This document shows positions 1 through 13,100 of a DNA stretch of 64,000 nucleotides, one piece after another. The position numbers and the translations under genes are program-made. The DNA is from Adineta steineri (taxonomy: Eukaryota > Rotifera > Eurotatoria > Adinetida > Adinetidae), in contig CAJNOI010000001.1 in NCBI GenBank assembly GCA_905250115.1, forward strand, positions 1 through 64,000, given 5' to 3'. Below the pieces are notes generated by a model that saw only the letters and a list, made by a program, of their open reading frames with translations, was not told the origin of the DNA and searched no databases. The stretch's first letter is position 1. Every line of letters begins with the position of its first letter.

Positions 1-626
1 AACCAATAGAATAACATTTATACAGAGATAAATGAAGGCGACATCTACATATGTAGTTATCAGATTATACTCAAAAGATTATCCATAAAGATTTGTTATA
101 TAATATTTTACGTGTAAAAAAAAGAAGAACTAAAACTTTCAGTGCATTGTTAGGTGTTGATAAGAGGTAAGTGCACTTTTCATGGTGGTCGTCGTCCTTA
201 TCGCATTTTTTTTGTTTTTCTGTTCTCTTGTATTAAGTTACTATTACTATTACAAAGTAATATCATTTATCTTCTCTTTCTCTCTTTCTTTAGCCTACAC
301 GATATGAATGAAAAATGAAATAGAATGGCATATTTATGATTTGCATTTGATTAAGTGGCACCATATTTCATTTTGTGAGCCCGATTCTTATTGTATATTT
401 TTCTGTCTAGTAAACTGTTCTTTTCTTGGGAGCTAATCAGAAATGGTAACCAGTTTATGAAAGAAAAAATCACGCCCTGGAGAATAAGCCTCACGAGATT
501 TATAAAATAACAGATTGTTTCTCTCATAATAACTATACATACACAAGTTTATCCAATCATAAAATAAGTTTTACAACAGAAAAAATACTCTTTTTGTCAT
601 TTTAGATCTGCATTTAAAAAAGGAAC
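1..626 (+). promoter_or_regulatory. upstream and 5' UTR region of peroxiredoxin gene
   Basis: This AT-rich non-coding stretch precedes the peroxiredoxin ATG. A pyrimidine-rich acceptor ends in AG at 604-605, 21 nt before the ATG. A donor-like AAGAG|GTAAGT lies at 162-172. The two could bound a 5' UTR intron, or the acceptor could receive a spliced leader. No core promoter element was recognised. Confidence 0.4.
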
Positions 627-1444
627 ATGTCGGCAAAGATTGGTAAACCAGCTCCTGAATTTAAGAGTACTGCAGTTGTCGATGGAAACTTTAAAGATAT
701 TTCACTTAAAGATTATAAAGGCAAATATGTTGTACTCTTTTTCTATCCATTGGATTTTACATTCGTTTGTCCAACAGGTATATTATATAATTACAATCAA
801 TTAATAAGATAAAATAAATGCAAATATTTATATTTAGAAATAATCTCATTCAGCGATCGTATTGAAGAATTCCGTCAAATAAACTGCGAAATATTAGCTT
901 GCTCAACTGATTCTCATTTTAGTCATCTCGCATGGTATGAAATTAATTTAATGTTTTGTATTGATATGAAATAATCTATTATTTTAGGGTTAATACAAGC
1001 CGTAAACAAGGTGGTCTTGGAAAAATGAATATTCCATTATTAGCTGATAAAAACTTGGATATTTCTAGTAAGTCATTTATCTATACTTTATGTAAATAAT
1101 TAGGCATATTTCTTTTTATATAGCAAAATATGGTGTATTAAAAGACGATGAAGGTATAGCTTTTCGTGGTTTATTTATTATTGATTCTAATGGAATCCTT
1201 CGTCAAATAACAATAAATGATTTACCAGTTGGTCGTTCAGTTGATGAAACACTTCGATTAGTTCAAGCATTTCAATTTACCGATAAACATGGCGAAGGTA
1301 TAATCGAATATTTAATTGAATTTTTCTTGTTTATTCATTTATTATTATTTTTATTTAGTATGTCCAGCTAATTGGAAACCAGGAAAGAAAACAATTAATC
1401 CTGATGTTTCAAAGTCAAAAGAATATTTTGAACATGCTAACTAA
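627..1444 (+). CDS. typical 2-Cys peroxiredoxin
   Basis: This thiol peroxidase reduces hydrogen and alkyl peroxides using thioredoxin. It has five exons: 627-777, 838-934, 988-1067, 1124-1297 and 1359-1444. Joined, they give 195 aa without a frame break, the usual length for a cytosolic PRDX1/2-type enzyme. The peroxidatic cysteine is C48 in DFTFVCPTE and the resolving cysteine is C169 in VCPANWKPG. The GGLG (91-94) and C-terminal YF (190-191) motifs that make eukaryotic Prx sensitive to over-oxidation are both present, so a redox-signalling role is possible by family knowledge. No signal peptide is visible, so the enzyme is probably cytosolic. Introns are 53-61 nt. The gene is convergent with CFAP91. 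Confidence 0.95.
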
Positions 1445-1783
1445 TTTATTTTATTGGCTTATATTTCTTTTTTTGCGTTTAAGTCCCGGTATTTCATCTC
1501 TTATTTTCTTCATTTATTCAACGAACAAATATATAGAACACAAAAGAAAAAAAAACAATTTCTGATATTAATAAAGAGAATTATATTATCTTAGATTATC
1601 TAAAAGAAAATAAACTTTATTGCATGATCTATCAACCATTTGTTATCCTGTTTGCTAAATTTATTTTGATTATCTTATTGCATGTTTATTATCAATTTGT
1701 TCATTGTGTCAGATATATAAAGTTAAGAACAATTAATTCTTGATAAATGACCTATTTTTATATTGAGAGAAGTTTCTAGATGT
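1445..1783. other. 3' intergenic spacer between convergent genes
   Basis: This AT-rich spacer lies between the stop codons of peroxiredoxin (+) and CFAP91 (-). AATAAA-like hexamers are present near 1570 for the plus-strand gene. Nothing else was recognised. Confidence 0.4.
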
Positions 1784-4686
1784 TTATCGAGTAAGAATTG
1801 TTTGAACTGTTGGAAATAAAAAATGATGTACAAGTTCAGATACAATTATTTCGATATCGATTGGATTTGACCTATAAAAATGATTAAAATAAGATTTTAT
1901 TAAAAGATAAGACTATACAAGGAATTGTTTATTTCATCTGTTAGATTAGCTAATGTTTCAGTTATTTGTTGAATTTCTAATCTTGCTTGTTTATCAGCAG
2001 TATTTGAAATTGATTCAAGAATAACATCTTGTAAATATATTTCAATATCACAATTTACATTCAATGAAAACATCTAGAATTTGTATTTATGATATTTTCT
2101 TATTCAAATTACATCTATATGTATATATACTTCTTGAAATGCACGATCTTCTAGCTTTTGTCTTTCTATAGATCTTGTACGAAAACCTGTTTCTGCTGCT
2201 TCTCGTTGATATCGATAACGATCAGCAAGTAATATAAAAAGATGAATTGTTTGTTCAGATTGAAGACGAAGAAGTTCTTTCGATAAAAAATCTAACATAT
2301 CAGATATTGTTTCACCTTCAAGATAATCATATATTTGTGTTTGTGGTGATACAACTTCATTCCTATAGATATCATCGGATATATCTATTGATGTTGTTTG
2401 ATTATGTTCTAAACCATTTCTTAGTTCTTCTAATAAATCTTGACGAATTTGACGAACATTTGAAATCTTTAAAAAGAAATGTAAGAAGATAACATTCTAC
2501 AAATATAAAGAAATATTTACTTTAGATTGAACAATAATACTACGTAGATAATTTTGAAATTTGATAATTGCTATGCGACGACGATCATATACCTAACAAC
2601 AAATATAAAATATAAATTAGTAACATGTCAATAAAAGACTTCTGTTGGAGACGAGATCGTTTGTGATTGTTTGACATGTTCTATTATTTCAACCTTTTCT
2701 ACAAATCTAAGTGGTTTATTTTCTAATACCAATGTTTGTTTAGTTTTTTCCTCTTCAATCAACTAAAAAAAAAGTTTTTTATTTCAATCACAATTTCAAG
2801 GATAAGTATTTTTATACTTGAAAAGCTCTCTCCAAATCTTGAAGACGACGATGTGTTTTTTTTATTGTAAGTCTTCTTATATAATATTGATCGATTAAAC
2901 TGATCAATTTGTGGAACTAAAGCATTTTTTGGTATTAACTCTTCAAATTTAAATATATTTATTTGAGATTGATTAAAACGTCGATCAATCAAATAATCAA
3001 ACTGAGAACAATGTGTATACATATTAGACATTCTATTTTTAAATGTAGTTATAATATCATCAGGTCGTGTATGCCATGGTGGTTTCAATAAAGAAAAACA
3101 ACCATTTCCCTGTTGAGCCATACCAATAACTCCCAGATGATTATAACTTGTTACTGCATTTATCTGAGTTTCTCGTAATTGATACATACGTTTAATACGA
3201 CGAATATCTATAAACAGATTATCAATAATATGATACTATTTACGAAGAAGATTACCTCGAGATGTCTCAATTTCAAGTCTTTTATGTTGTAAATTCAATT
3301 GTTTTTCTTGTCGATAAATAAATAGATCAATGATATTTTGTGTCACTTCTTCATCAATTTTTATATATGTATGAAGATTTTTTGTAAATAATTTTTCACG
3401 TGTATCTTGTAACCTTATTTATTGGCATAAAGAATAGATATAAAGTTAAATTAAAATGCATACATTTTAATTTCTTCATTACGAATTTGCCATTCACGTA
3501 TTTCACGTTCAATAACAATTTTAGTTCGTGTCATATCGATTGTATGATCTTGTTCCCATTCACGACGAGCTCGTAATCGTTCAATAAATGAAATTTCAAG
3601 TGATGTTGCTGGTAAACCTTTACCTATAAATAAATATCTTTAAATTATGAAAGTTCAACAAACTTATTACCATAAGTAAAATCAGATAAAGCAAATACTT
3701 CTGGATGTTGATTACCAGAAATAGTATATGGTGGTGAAAAAGGATTGGTTTGTGTCGATTCTTCTCGATAATCAGTTTGTGTTCCAATATGACGTATAGA
3801 ACTGATTGCTTCATTATCTGTTATTCGTTTTGATCGAATAAAATCTTTAGGATTTTCTTTAACAATAAGTTCAATTGATCTAAAATGTAATAAATTAACA
3901 AAAACAAATTTGAAAAAAACGAAAAAAAGAAGAGTGTTCTGTGCAGGTGTCGAACCTGCGACCTTCTGCGTGTTAAGCAGATGTGATAACCGCTACACCA
4001 ACAGAACCACATTCCATCTACTAATTTTAATCGAATTATTTTAATTCAAAGAATGTTTACATAAAATTATTTCAAATGTAGAGTTTATTCTAAGATGTAA
4101 AAATTTTTTAATAGTCATAGATAATGTCTTTTTCAACGTTTTATTATAATATGGAATTCTATTCGAAAAAAAAATAATTTTTAATTTTAATAATCAAAAA
4201 TAAAAAATAATCTGTTCTGTGCAGGTGTCGAACCTGCGACCTTCTGCGTGTTAAGCAGATGTGATAACCGCTACACCAACAGAACGATGTTATTACTTAT
4301 GATTTTCTAAAAGTATTCCATGTGTAAATTAATATTAAGAAAATCTTACTTGCGTTGATTGTTGATAGTAGGAAAAATTGATTGTTTTTTATCCGATATT
4401 CTCAATAATTTAGGTACATCTGGATATTTTGTTCGACGAGAGTCTATAATATTACCACACTTGGTTTGTTGATGGCTAGTAATAAATGGTAAGTCTATTT
4501 TTGGATTACATTTATCTGATAATTGATATAAGATTGGTTTAATATCTAACATATCGTGAAACAAATTAATTAATGTTTTGGCGCCCGTTGCGCGCATTGA
4601 TTTTTGATTTGATAGTGTAGAATAATTAATTATTGAATAATTTGCTTCATCAAGCAAAGAAATATATGTATCTTCGAAATCAAAAA
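1784..4686 (-). CDS. CFAP91: CFAP91 (MAATS1) ciliary protein
   Basis: This is an axonemal protein of the calmodulin/radial-spoke complex needed for ciliary motility. Exons in transcript order are 4350-4686, 3671-3879, 3464-3623, 3256-3413, 2818-3207, 2640-2762, 2521-2592, 2131-2466, 1919-2073 and 1784-1871. Recognisable blocks match vertebrate CFAP91: GTQTDYREESTQTNPFSPPY, YGKGLPA, KPLRF, MLDFLSKELLRLQ, YLQDVILE and IIVSELVHHFLFP near the C-terminus. The most 5' exon (4350-4686) is only weakly similar, and the true start lies upstream and was not resolved. Exon 2818-3207 carries one extra base: an 8-base homopolymer at 2856-2863 is followed by the correct continuation in the next frame. About 675 aa are visible, against about 767 in human. 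Two tRNA genes sit in the 3880-4349 intron. Confidence 0.85.
3936..4007 (-). tRNA. tRNA-Val (anticodon AAC), copy 1
   Basis: The reverse complement folds as a 72-nt tRNA. It has a 7-bp acceptor stem GTTCTGT/ACAGAAC, a D-arm with GGTTATCAC, an anticodon stem TCTGC/GCAGA closing the loop TTAACAC (anticodon AAC), and a T-arm GCAGGTTCGAACCTGC. The tRNA has no intron. A T-run follows on the minus strand (positions just below 3928), as expected for a pol III terminator. It lies inside a CFAP91 intron on the same strand as that gene. Confidence 0.95.
4214..4285 (-). tRNA. tRNA-Val (anticodon AAC), copy 2
   Basis: All 72 bases are identical to the copy at 3936-4007. It lies 206 bp away in the same CFAP91 intron and on the same strand. 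T-rich sequence follows it on the minus strand (4196-4210) and can act as a terminator. The flanks of the two copies differ, so the identity is confined to the tRNA. Confidence 0.95.
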
Positions 4687-6425
4687 CTTATTATTACTAA
4701 TGGAATTTTTCTTTTCATTCTGTCGAATATTAATGAATGTCTTGTTATTCTTAATCTATATATGTAAATAGACGTGATCTTATGTATAGTTTCTTTAGTC
4801 GTCGATTAATATTTGTGAAGTTCATTCAATCATAATTAATATTTACTATAGAAATTGATATTAATGAGGTTTATTATATTATTACACATGGAATGAACTA
4901 CACATACTAATAAAAAAATCATTTAATAATCAAATATAGTATCGAATGGGTATATAATACATCTCCAAAACTAAATGAATTTGACAAGATATTAAATAAT
5001 ATTTTCCTCGCATATTATTGTAAATTTACAGACAAAAATAGCTTAATTCTTCAAGATTTATAATATTATGTACGTGAGAATATTACGAATCTTTAAAAAT
5101 ATACCATTATTTATATCGTCAACTTTTAATTGATTGTAGGCGTGAGTAGTGGGTGGATATTAAATTCATTTTTTATTCTGAAAATTGTAATACATTGATG
5201 AAAAATACTGCTAAGAAACATATCAAAATTAAACAAGCGTATAAAAGCGATAAATCAAAGAATGACTGAAACAGCAGCAACCGTAATTATATAATATAAT
5301 CCGCAGGAATCGAACAAAACAGCTATGTAGTAGTGCCTCGATACTAGCCTAATGTATCGATAAATAACACATTTATAATATAGTAATGTATACAAATGTA
5401 ATCAATCACTTTTTAGAATTTTTTCATTACATATATGTGTATATTACTGTTTGTTGATATTTGCAATTTCGATTAAATCCAACGGCGATGATGAAAACCT
5501 ATGTAATTGGAAGTCTGTAAAAAAAGTCATAAAATTTACTGATTAACAAATAATAATGTTAACAAAAATGTAATGATCATAATAATCAAATAATATACTA
5601 GTTTTTAATTAAGTTCTATAAATACAAATAACAAACATTAGTATTATTGTTAGAACATGTAATTTCAATTCTAACAAATTCAAAATAATCAATTGAGTTT
5701 GATTGTCTAATAAATCATTTGTTAGGATTGATTTTGTAACACAGATTCCAGAATTGTGTGATAGCTAATTAATATTCTTTCCATGTTGAATATAAATCAC
5801 TTGGGATCAAAGTGAATAGTACAATAAAAAAAAAGATTTGTCACAGAGCCAAAAATTTCTAGTCTTGTTTTAAGATATATGAGAAATGGTTTAAAAGAAT
5901 TTCTTTTTTCCATTAACCCTGAATGATCTAAAAATAATTTGGCATTCATTCAATTAAATAATGAAATGATTTAATTAATTATCTTCTGAATCAGTAAAAT
6001 TCAAATATCATTAATGATAGATATTCCGCATCAAATAAGTTTTAGATACGTGACGAAATCATTGTTTTCAATCTTTTGATTGCTTATTGTGAAAACATAC
6101 GCTATTCATATTATCTTTAAGTTTATCGATCGAGCATCTTTTCGATTATTAACAGTGACAGATTTGTTTAATCAACATTGAAACGAAAACTGAATAGACA
6201 TTAAGCGACCTCTTGTTTCGTTTTCGTATGCATATCATACTGATTGGTTAGTCGAAAAAATCATCGATAAACGACGATGTATCAAATTGAACTGACTCAC
6301 ATACTTTTGTTATTTTTTCAACCACTCAAATGAATCACTCAATCATTCCGATAAAATAAAACTAACATCTGTTACAAGTATCAAAGTTCCTCTTGAACTT
6401 TGTCGTTTTATTTATCTTGTTTAAA
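4687..6425. other. divergent intergenic region CFAP91 / PHLDB
   Basis: About 1.7 kb of AT-rich DNA separates the minus-strand CFAP91 from the first candidate exon of the plus-strand PHLDB gene. It should contain the unresolved 5' end of CFAP91 and both promoters. No convincing coding exon, tRNA or repeat was found. Confidence 0.3.
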
Positions 6426-6453
6426 ATGACACAACGTTTACTATCGAATCCAG
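6426..6453 (+). other. candidate alternative first exon of PHLDB gene
   Basis: An ATG opens a 28-nt stretch encoding MTQRLLSNP that ends in a phase-1 donor (CCAG|GTAAAA). The phase matches the acceptor of the exon at 7615, so it could replace the 7111-7162 start exon. It cannot splice in frame to 7111. This is a splice-signal prediction only. Confidence 0.3.
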
Positions 6454-7110
6454 GTAAAATACTATTTATCAGTTATGATATGATATCAGAAAAATTTATC
6501 AGTTATTATTTAATAATTGATTTGTTAACTATACTTATAAATATATATAATAGATTAAATGGATAATTATATTGATAATTTTCTTTTTCTATTTATTTCT
6601 TGACTAATTATATGTATAAAAAGTATTGCTCGAAAACATACAAACAGTTTAGTATTACTCCCATTGAATGAATAGAGGATCAATTTCAAAGCGGTAAGCC
6701 TTCTTTTCGTTTTTCTTTTCTTTTCATTTTTTTTCATAATTGATGATGCATCGTACTCTCTTCCTTTTTTTATCGACACTCACAGTTTATTTCTTCTTTT
6801 TTTCGCACTCTCCCTCTCTCTCTCTTTTGCATTTGAAATAGCATGTTGTGTATGTCATACATTCAAACTACTGTTCGCACACGACACCCTTATTTCTACT
6901 ACACGCAGTGATTGCACGCTCGCCACCCGTACAAGGTCGAGTACATTGAAGTGTATACACTAACAACGATGGTTTGGTAATTTCCTTCTGTTCTTCTATG
7001 TCACTCATACTTTTATACATATTTCATTTAAAACTCACGTTTCGTAGAATATTGATGCTCTGTTTAATAATACCTTGACACTGATAATTTAAAATTCACT
7101 TGTCATAAAG

Positions 7111-10100
7111 ATGATAGACAACGTCAACTGTCAGTTAAATGAGAAAAATGAACATCAAGAAGGTAAGTCAAAATCCAATCCTATATATTTCTTTTTAATG
7201 ACACTATAACTATTTTGAACAATGATCGATTGAATGACAGTATCGAACTGTAAAAATAAATGATTGTAGAAATAAGATGAATGAGAGAGAGATAGAGAGA
7301 AAAGGAGAAATTGGCATATACATATATATAGATATGTATATATATATATATCTTTGCGTTTTTATCTAAAATAATATTACAATCTCTCAGAAAAGAACAG
7401 AACTGCAAAAATGTCTATATAGTTGACATTAGATTACTATTGGATTAGTTACTAGTAGACAGGCGTCTCTTGATGATTATATATGTAATAAGATTAATAT
7501 AACTGAAAAAACCTAGCTGTACTGACTGTTAGAAGTATCATTATTGATGACGTAAAATCGAACAGCTGACATTTTGAGTAATGATGCGATGTTAAACATA
7601 TTTTGTTCATTTAGAAGAATCATCATCATCTCATCAGTCACTTGTTCAAGTTGAAGATTTATTACTACAGCATCCTAATAAAAATTCTCCAACATTATCA
7701 ATACATATTAAATTTCAAAGTAAAAGTTTAGATGATTTACAAATTCATAGACAATATCGTCGAAAACAATCAAATGATAATCATGTTTCAAATACAACAC
7801 GAACAGAAATGGATTTAACTGGTATTGGTTGTAATGAAGATATTGAGATTGATGATAATCAGATATATACAGATGATGAAGATGAAGATCTACAACAACA
7901 AAGAAGTCATTCGGCACCTGTATCACCAACAAAAATCTATGATAAAGAATTAGCTGCATTCATTCAATGTGAACAACAACAACAAAAGCAATTAATGCCT
8001 GATAGTTTTGTTTATAGTATTGATCTATCTGATACCGATGAAACAATACATCAATCTCATTCACGTACAGCAATATTCTTTGTAAGTTTATTGTAATTTA
8101 TTTTTTATTATAATCTGGCACAAAAAAAGAAAAGAAAAGTTTATTAAGAAAGATAACAATATGTTAAAGATAAATAACTAATGTTTATTTTATGAATGAG
8201 AAGTTCTTTTCACCTCTTCAATTTTTTTTTGTTTTAATCTGTCATTATATTAGAATAGAAAATATCTTTAAGAATTGAGTAATAGTAATGAGATGAAACC
8301 TTTTCAAAAAGCATGATTGAATTCTTTTGTTTATGTCTAGTTATTGAAAGAAGAAGAATAAGAAGGAGGAGAATAAGAGGAATAAGAAGAGAAGAAAAAG
8401 AAAGAAGAAATCGACTAAGTATATTCGTTCATTTTCTTTATGCTTTCATTTCGACTTTTCTATATCAGGATGATGATTATTTATCAGAAGGTATTCCTTA
8501 TGAACCACCAGTGAATATCGTTCATTCATGTTTAACAATTACTGAAGAAAACGAAGAAGAACTTGAACAATTACGACGTGATGATGATGAAGAAGAACAA
8601 AAAAGACAAAATCATTTATTAAAAATAAATGATGGGTCCGTACCAACTGTAACATTACATGATAATGATGATCGAGCTGATATACTTGAGAATGATGATC
8701 AGATAAATGATAGTGAATCACAAATAATAATTATGAATACTACAAATAATTTTGATATAAATCAAGATATTGATAAACGTCTTTCAACTATTTATGAATC
8801 TCCAAGTCCACAACCTCGAACAGAAGAAGATGATGAGGAAATTTATGATGATACATATGATAAACTGATCGTATATGACATTGCGAATGTTGAAAAAGTA
8901 AATAGATATTTATCGAAAAAATATAATAATCATTTTTTTTTCATTTAGCTACCAGTTATCAGTCCCAAATCTGAACCAATTAAATCTCCGTCTTCATTAT
9001 ATCGATCTCCATTACTTGATCGAACTCGTCTATGTTCATATTATACAGATGCATCATTTAAACCATGTTCTATGTTAACTAATACTTTATCAGTATCTCG
9101 TTTATGTGGAACATCAGCAATGATCAATTCAAAAGTTTTTACTCCTCCATTTATAAATACAAACGACAAATCATCTGTATCACCGGTGATCAATACACAA
9201 AATAATTATATTAATAAATCTCTAGCTTCATTACCAACCGATCAACTACCACCATCAAGATCTACACCTATGTCATTATCCGTTCCAATGCTACTTTTAC
9301 CTACAACAAATGAACTAAGTGCATGCATGATGGACAATAATAAATTAATGCCATCTCAACATCATATTAAAACAATGAAAGTAATACAATCTACATCATC
9401 AAGCCTATCTGATTTTATTATGCCCGCCCCAGCATCGATGTTAAATAGCACAGGTGAATATATACACATATATCTTTCATTTTTATTTCATTATATTTTT
9501 CAAAAAAGAATTCGGAACAAATGTCAATTATATGGTTGACTAAACATGAATATTAATATTAATTATAAAAAAATATCTTTTATTTTGTTTATTTTTCTAG
9601 TGCATTACGAAGAAGTAGCAAGTATTCATCATTCTTTAACTGATTGTTCATCGACTCCTCATATATCTTGTTGTGCACCAATACTTGATGAAGATCTATC
9701 AACAACAAATAAATCATCCGAAGATAATCAACGTCGTCCATCATTTACTCGTCGTATTCTAACAAATGGTTTACTATTATCACATTGTTCAAGTCATAAT
9801 CCAACTCAACGACGAGCTCAACCACCTCTAACATTTAATCAACATCGACAACAAGTCAAACCAAAAAGTGAAGAAAAATTATCAACATTATCCTCCCCGA
9901 TCGGTTCATCTTCCTCATCATCAGAATCGAATTCCCCAACAGGTGAAAAATTTATGTCAAGATCTGATTTTATTCTTCAACAACAACAACAACAGCAACA
10001 ACAACAACAACAAAATATTTCTCAACAACGTAAAGCTTCTAGTCTAAAAACAATTTCTGCAACATCAAATCAACAACCATCAAAAATTCTCTATCCTATT

Positions 10101-13100
10101 GATTTCGAAACAAATCATAATGATGAATCTTGGTATCAAAAACATGCATCACCATCAACATCAAATGGACATCAAAATAAAGTTCCAACATCAGATTCTG
10201 GTATTGTCATAGATACAACTGTTACACGGCCAACATCAAATTCAAGTATTGAAGGAGTAAGTTTGTCTTCTTCTTCTTCATTCATTAATTGAATCAAAAC
10301 ATATGCCATAAAAAGAGAAAGAAAAACGGAAGTCATACATGTATGTTTTGATCTTCTTCTATGTTCTCTTTTCCGCCATAAGGCTTGTCATATTCTCCCA
10401 TCATTAATATTAGATTTACTAATTGAACTGGTTCATCTGTCTGTTGGACAACGCAGATGTGATGTCCGATAAGACACAGAAAAGAAGAGAAAATGAGAAA
10501 TGAGAAATAGAAGTAGAAGTTGCCCTTGATTACTTGTTTCACACATACATACATACATACATTCATACACACATACATGCTTTGACCGTTTGTCCTCTAT
10601 CTCTTCCTTTTTTTTCACATATATATAAACTTGTCCGATGACCGATGAAGTGGATGATTGCTATTTAGAATGATGCTGATGGTATTCCTATTGATATTAC
10701 GAATAATGGTAAATTAAAACAATACGAAAGTAACTATCGAAAAACATTGGCAGATTTAACTATTATCAAAAAAAATATTGTTGACATTGAAAGTCGTCTT
10801 AGTGAAGCTATGCGTGAGGTAAGATAATATAAATAAGTGTCAATCAATTTGTTATATAAATAGCAAAGTTATTTTTTTCTTGATATGTTTTTTTGTTTAA
10901 TTGGCCCTTCTAGCAACATCATGCCTAATCTATTGCATATGTACAGTTGTTTTCTAAGAAAAGAATAATCTTGTATAATTCATACATATATAAAAAAGGA
11001 AAATGAATATTTAGAATTCTTATAAACAATTTCTTTTTTTTTGCCGGGCTCTTCAAATCCAGCTGTTTCCCCCGATCATTTCTTTTGTTTCATTTACAAT
11101 TCACCTAAAGACAGAAAAAAAAAATTATCATTTTAAAACAAGTTGTCTCTTCATATGTCAGAGAACAAGTAAGCAAAAAATGATTACGTATACGTGCATT
11201 AGTGATAGATTGGACATTGATATATATGCAGTAAAGAGAGGAAAAAAATAATGATGAACGGTGCTGTTGTCTGTCTGCTGCTTCCTGTTGTTGTTACATT
11301 CGATGATAATATGAATAATGATATCGATGACTGTTGTTATCCATTTATTCTTCCCTTTTTCTTCGATATTCTAATGTAACTACTATCTCTTGATATGTAT
11401 AAGTGAGACATGTTATCGGTTATGAATAAGAAAGTTTCATTCGTCGATATTTAATCTTATTCATCTACCCCCACCCGATATTGTTCAACCCTCAATTATC
11501 TAGACCTACTATATAGAGAAATTTGTGTCGAGATCAGACTGTGTATAGATATATTTGATTACAATGACAATGAAGATGACAACGAGGTTCGAATAATAAT
11601 TGTATAGAAATTCAGTCTCATTTATTTATACTTCAATCATTAATTATTTCTAAATATAGTTACTTTAAATTGCCATCTAAATTGAACATAGACTCATCAA
11701 ATATTTGAAATTATTAAATGAAATTCATTTTGATAATTTATTTCGCAGTTGTTCTTTTCTCTCACCATGAAACATGAAATAGGGCAATTACTAGCAAACA
11801 ATCATTTTCTTTCAAGATCATCAGACATTTACAGGTTTGCTTTATTTCTCCTTACTACTACTACTACTACTACTATTATTCTGTCTCATCTAATTTATTG
11901 ATCGCGTGTTGATATGAGAATAAACATCTTATTACCAGATGTGCACTTAAAAAATGTGCATATCAATTTTTTTCTTTCTCATAAAACAAAATGAAAATAA
12001 TCTTTTGCATATATACATATATATATATATCTATACACCTGTTAATTTTAGCTTGAAATTGAACGTGCATTGGTTGAAGGAGAACACGAGTTGGTATTTA
12101 AACAAATTTTAGATGATAGTGAAATTGATCAAGACAAAATTCGACATTTATATAATGATTTACAATTATTAACTGATCGAATAATGACAGAAAAAACATC
12201 TGTAAACTAAGAAAATATTTTTAATCTTTTCAAAACAAAAGATTTTATTTTATTTTTTTTATCTTAGATTCGAAATGAAATTGATTATACTCAACAAATC
12301 CTTTTTAAACTTGAATATGAATTACGTGAACTCGAAGAACAATATCGACCGTCGGATGATAAAATTCTCAAGTGAGTAGTGTAATCTTTCTTTTTATATG
12401 TTCTCTTTTAATCAATGATTATGTTGTCTAGAAAGAAAGAAATTCTTGCTGAGACACGTAGAAAACATGAAGATCTAGAATTTCAATTAATGGAATTAGA
12501 AACACGTTGTGAAACTGAACTTGAACAAGCCGAAGAACATTTTCAAAATGAACAAATTCTTGTTGCACAAAATTCGAAAATTCGACAGGTAATAAAAAAT
12601 GATTTCTCTTTTTAATTTTTCTAACAAATAATATTCTTTATAGAATACTTTACGTGATCTTGATCATCAACAAAATATAATATTACATCAAGTTATAATC
12701 GAAAAAGAAAAATTGGAACGAGAAAAACAAAAACTTAAATTATTATTTAAACAAAAAACATTCGAAGCTAATGAATTAGAACAAAAAATCAATGGATTAT
12801 CATCAATTCATGAAAAAAATATTTATGAAAATGGACATCATCTGCAAGCAACAAATGGAAAAGGTATTAATCATATTAATAATCTGTTTTATTTTGAACT
12901 AATAATTATTTTAGATGTTTGGTTGAATGGTAATACATCAATGTATCATTCAACTCCATCAAGTATTTACAATGCATTGAATTATGCAGATGATATTTCA
13001 TTACCAAAGTAAATTTTAATTTATAAATAGAAAAATGTATTTCATATTGAATTTTATAGATTGAATATAAAAGATAATCATCAAGAAAAATTAGATGAAA

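Noticed and set aside
5296-5345. tRNA-like B-box on the minus strand (TTCGATTCC)
   Set aside because: The T-stem does not pair and no acceptor or anticodon stem can be drawn. It is at most a chance or very degraded match.
8313-8468. Arg/Glu-rich N-terminal part of an open frame
   Set aside because: It is the purine-rich intron of PHLDB. Phase-0 splice sites on both sides exclude it from the protein.
10333-10618. minus-strand frames rich in Met-Tyr-Val-Cys
   Set aside because: They arise from the CATA microsatellite in a PHLDB intron.
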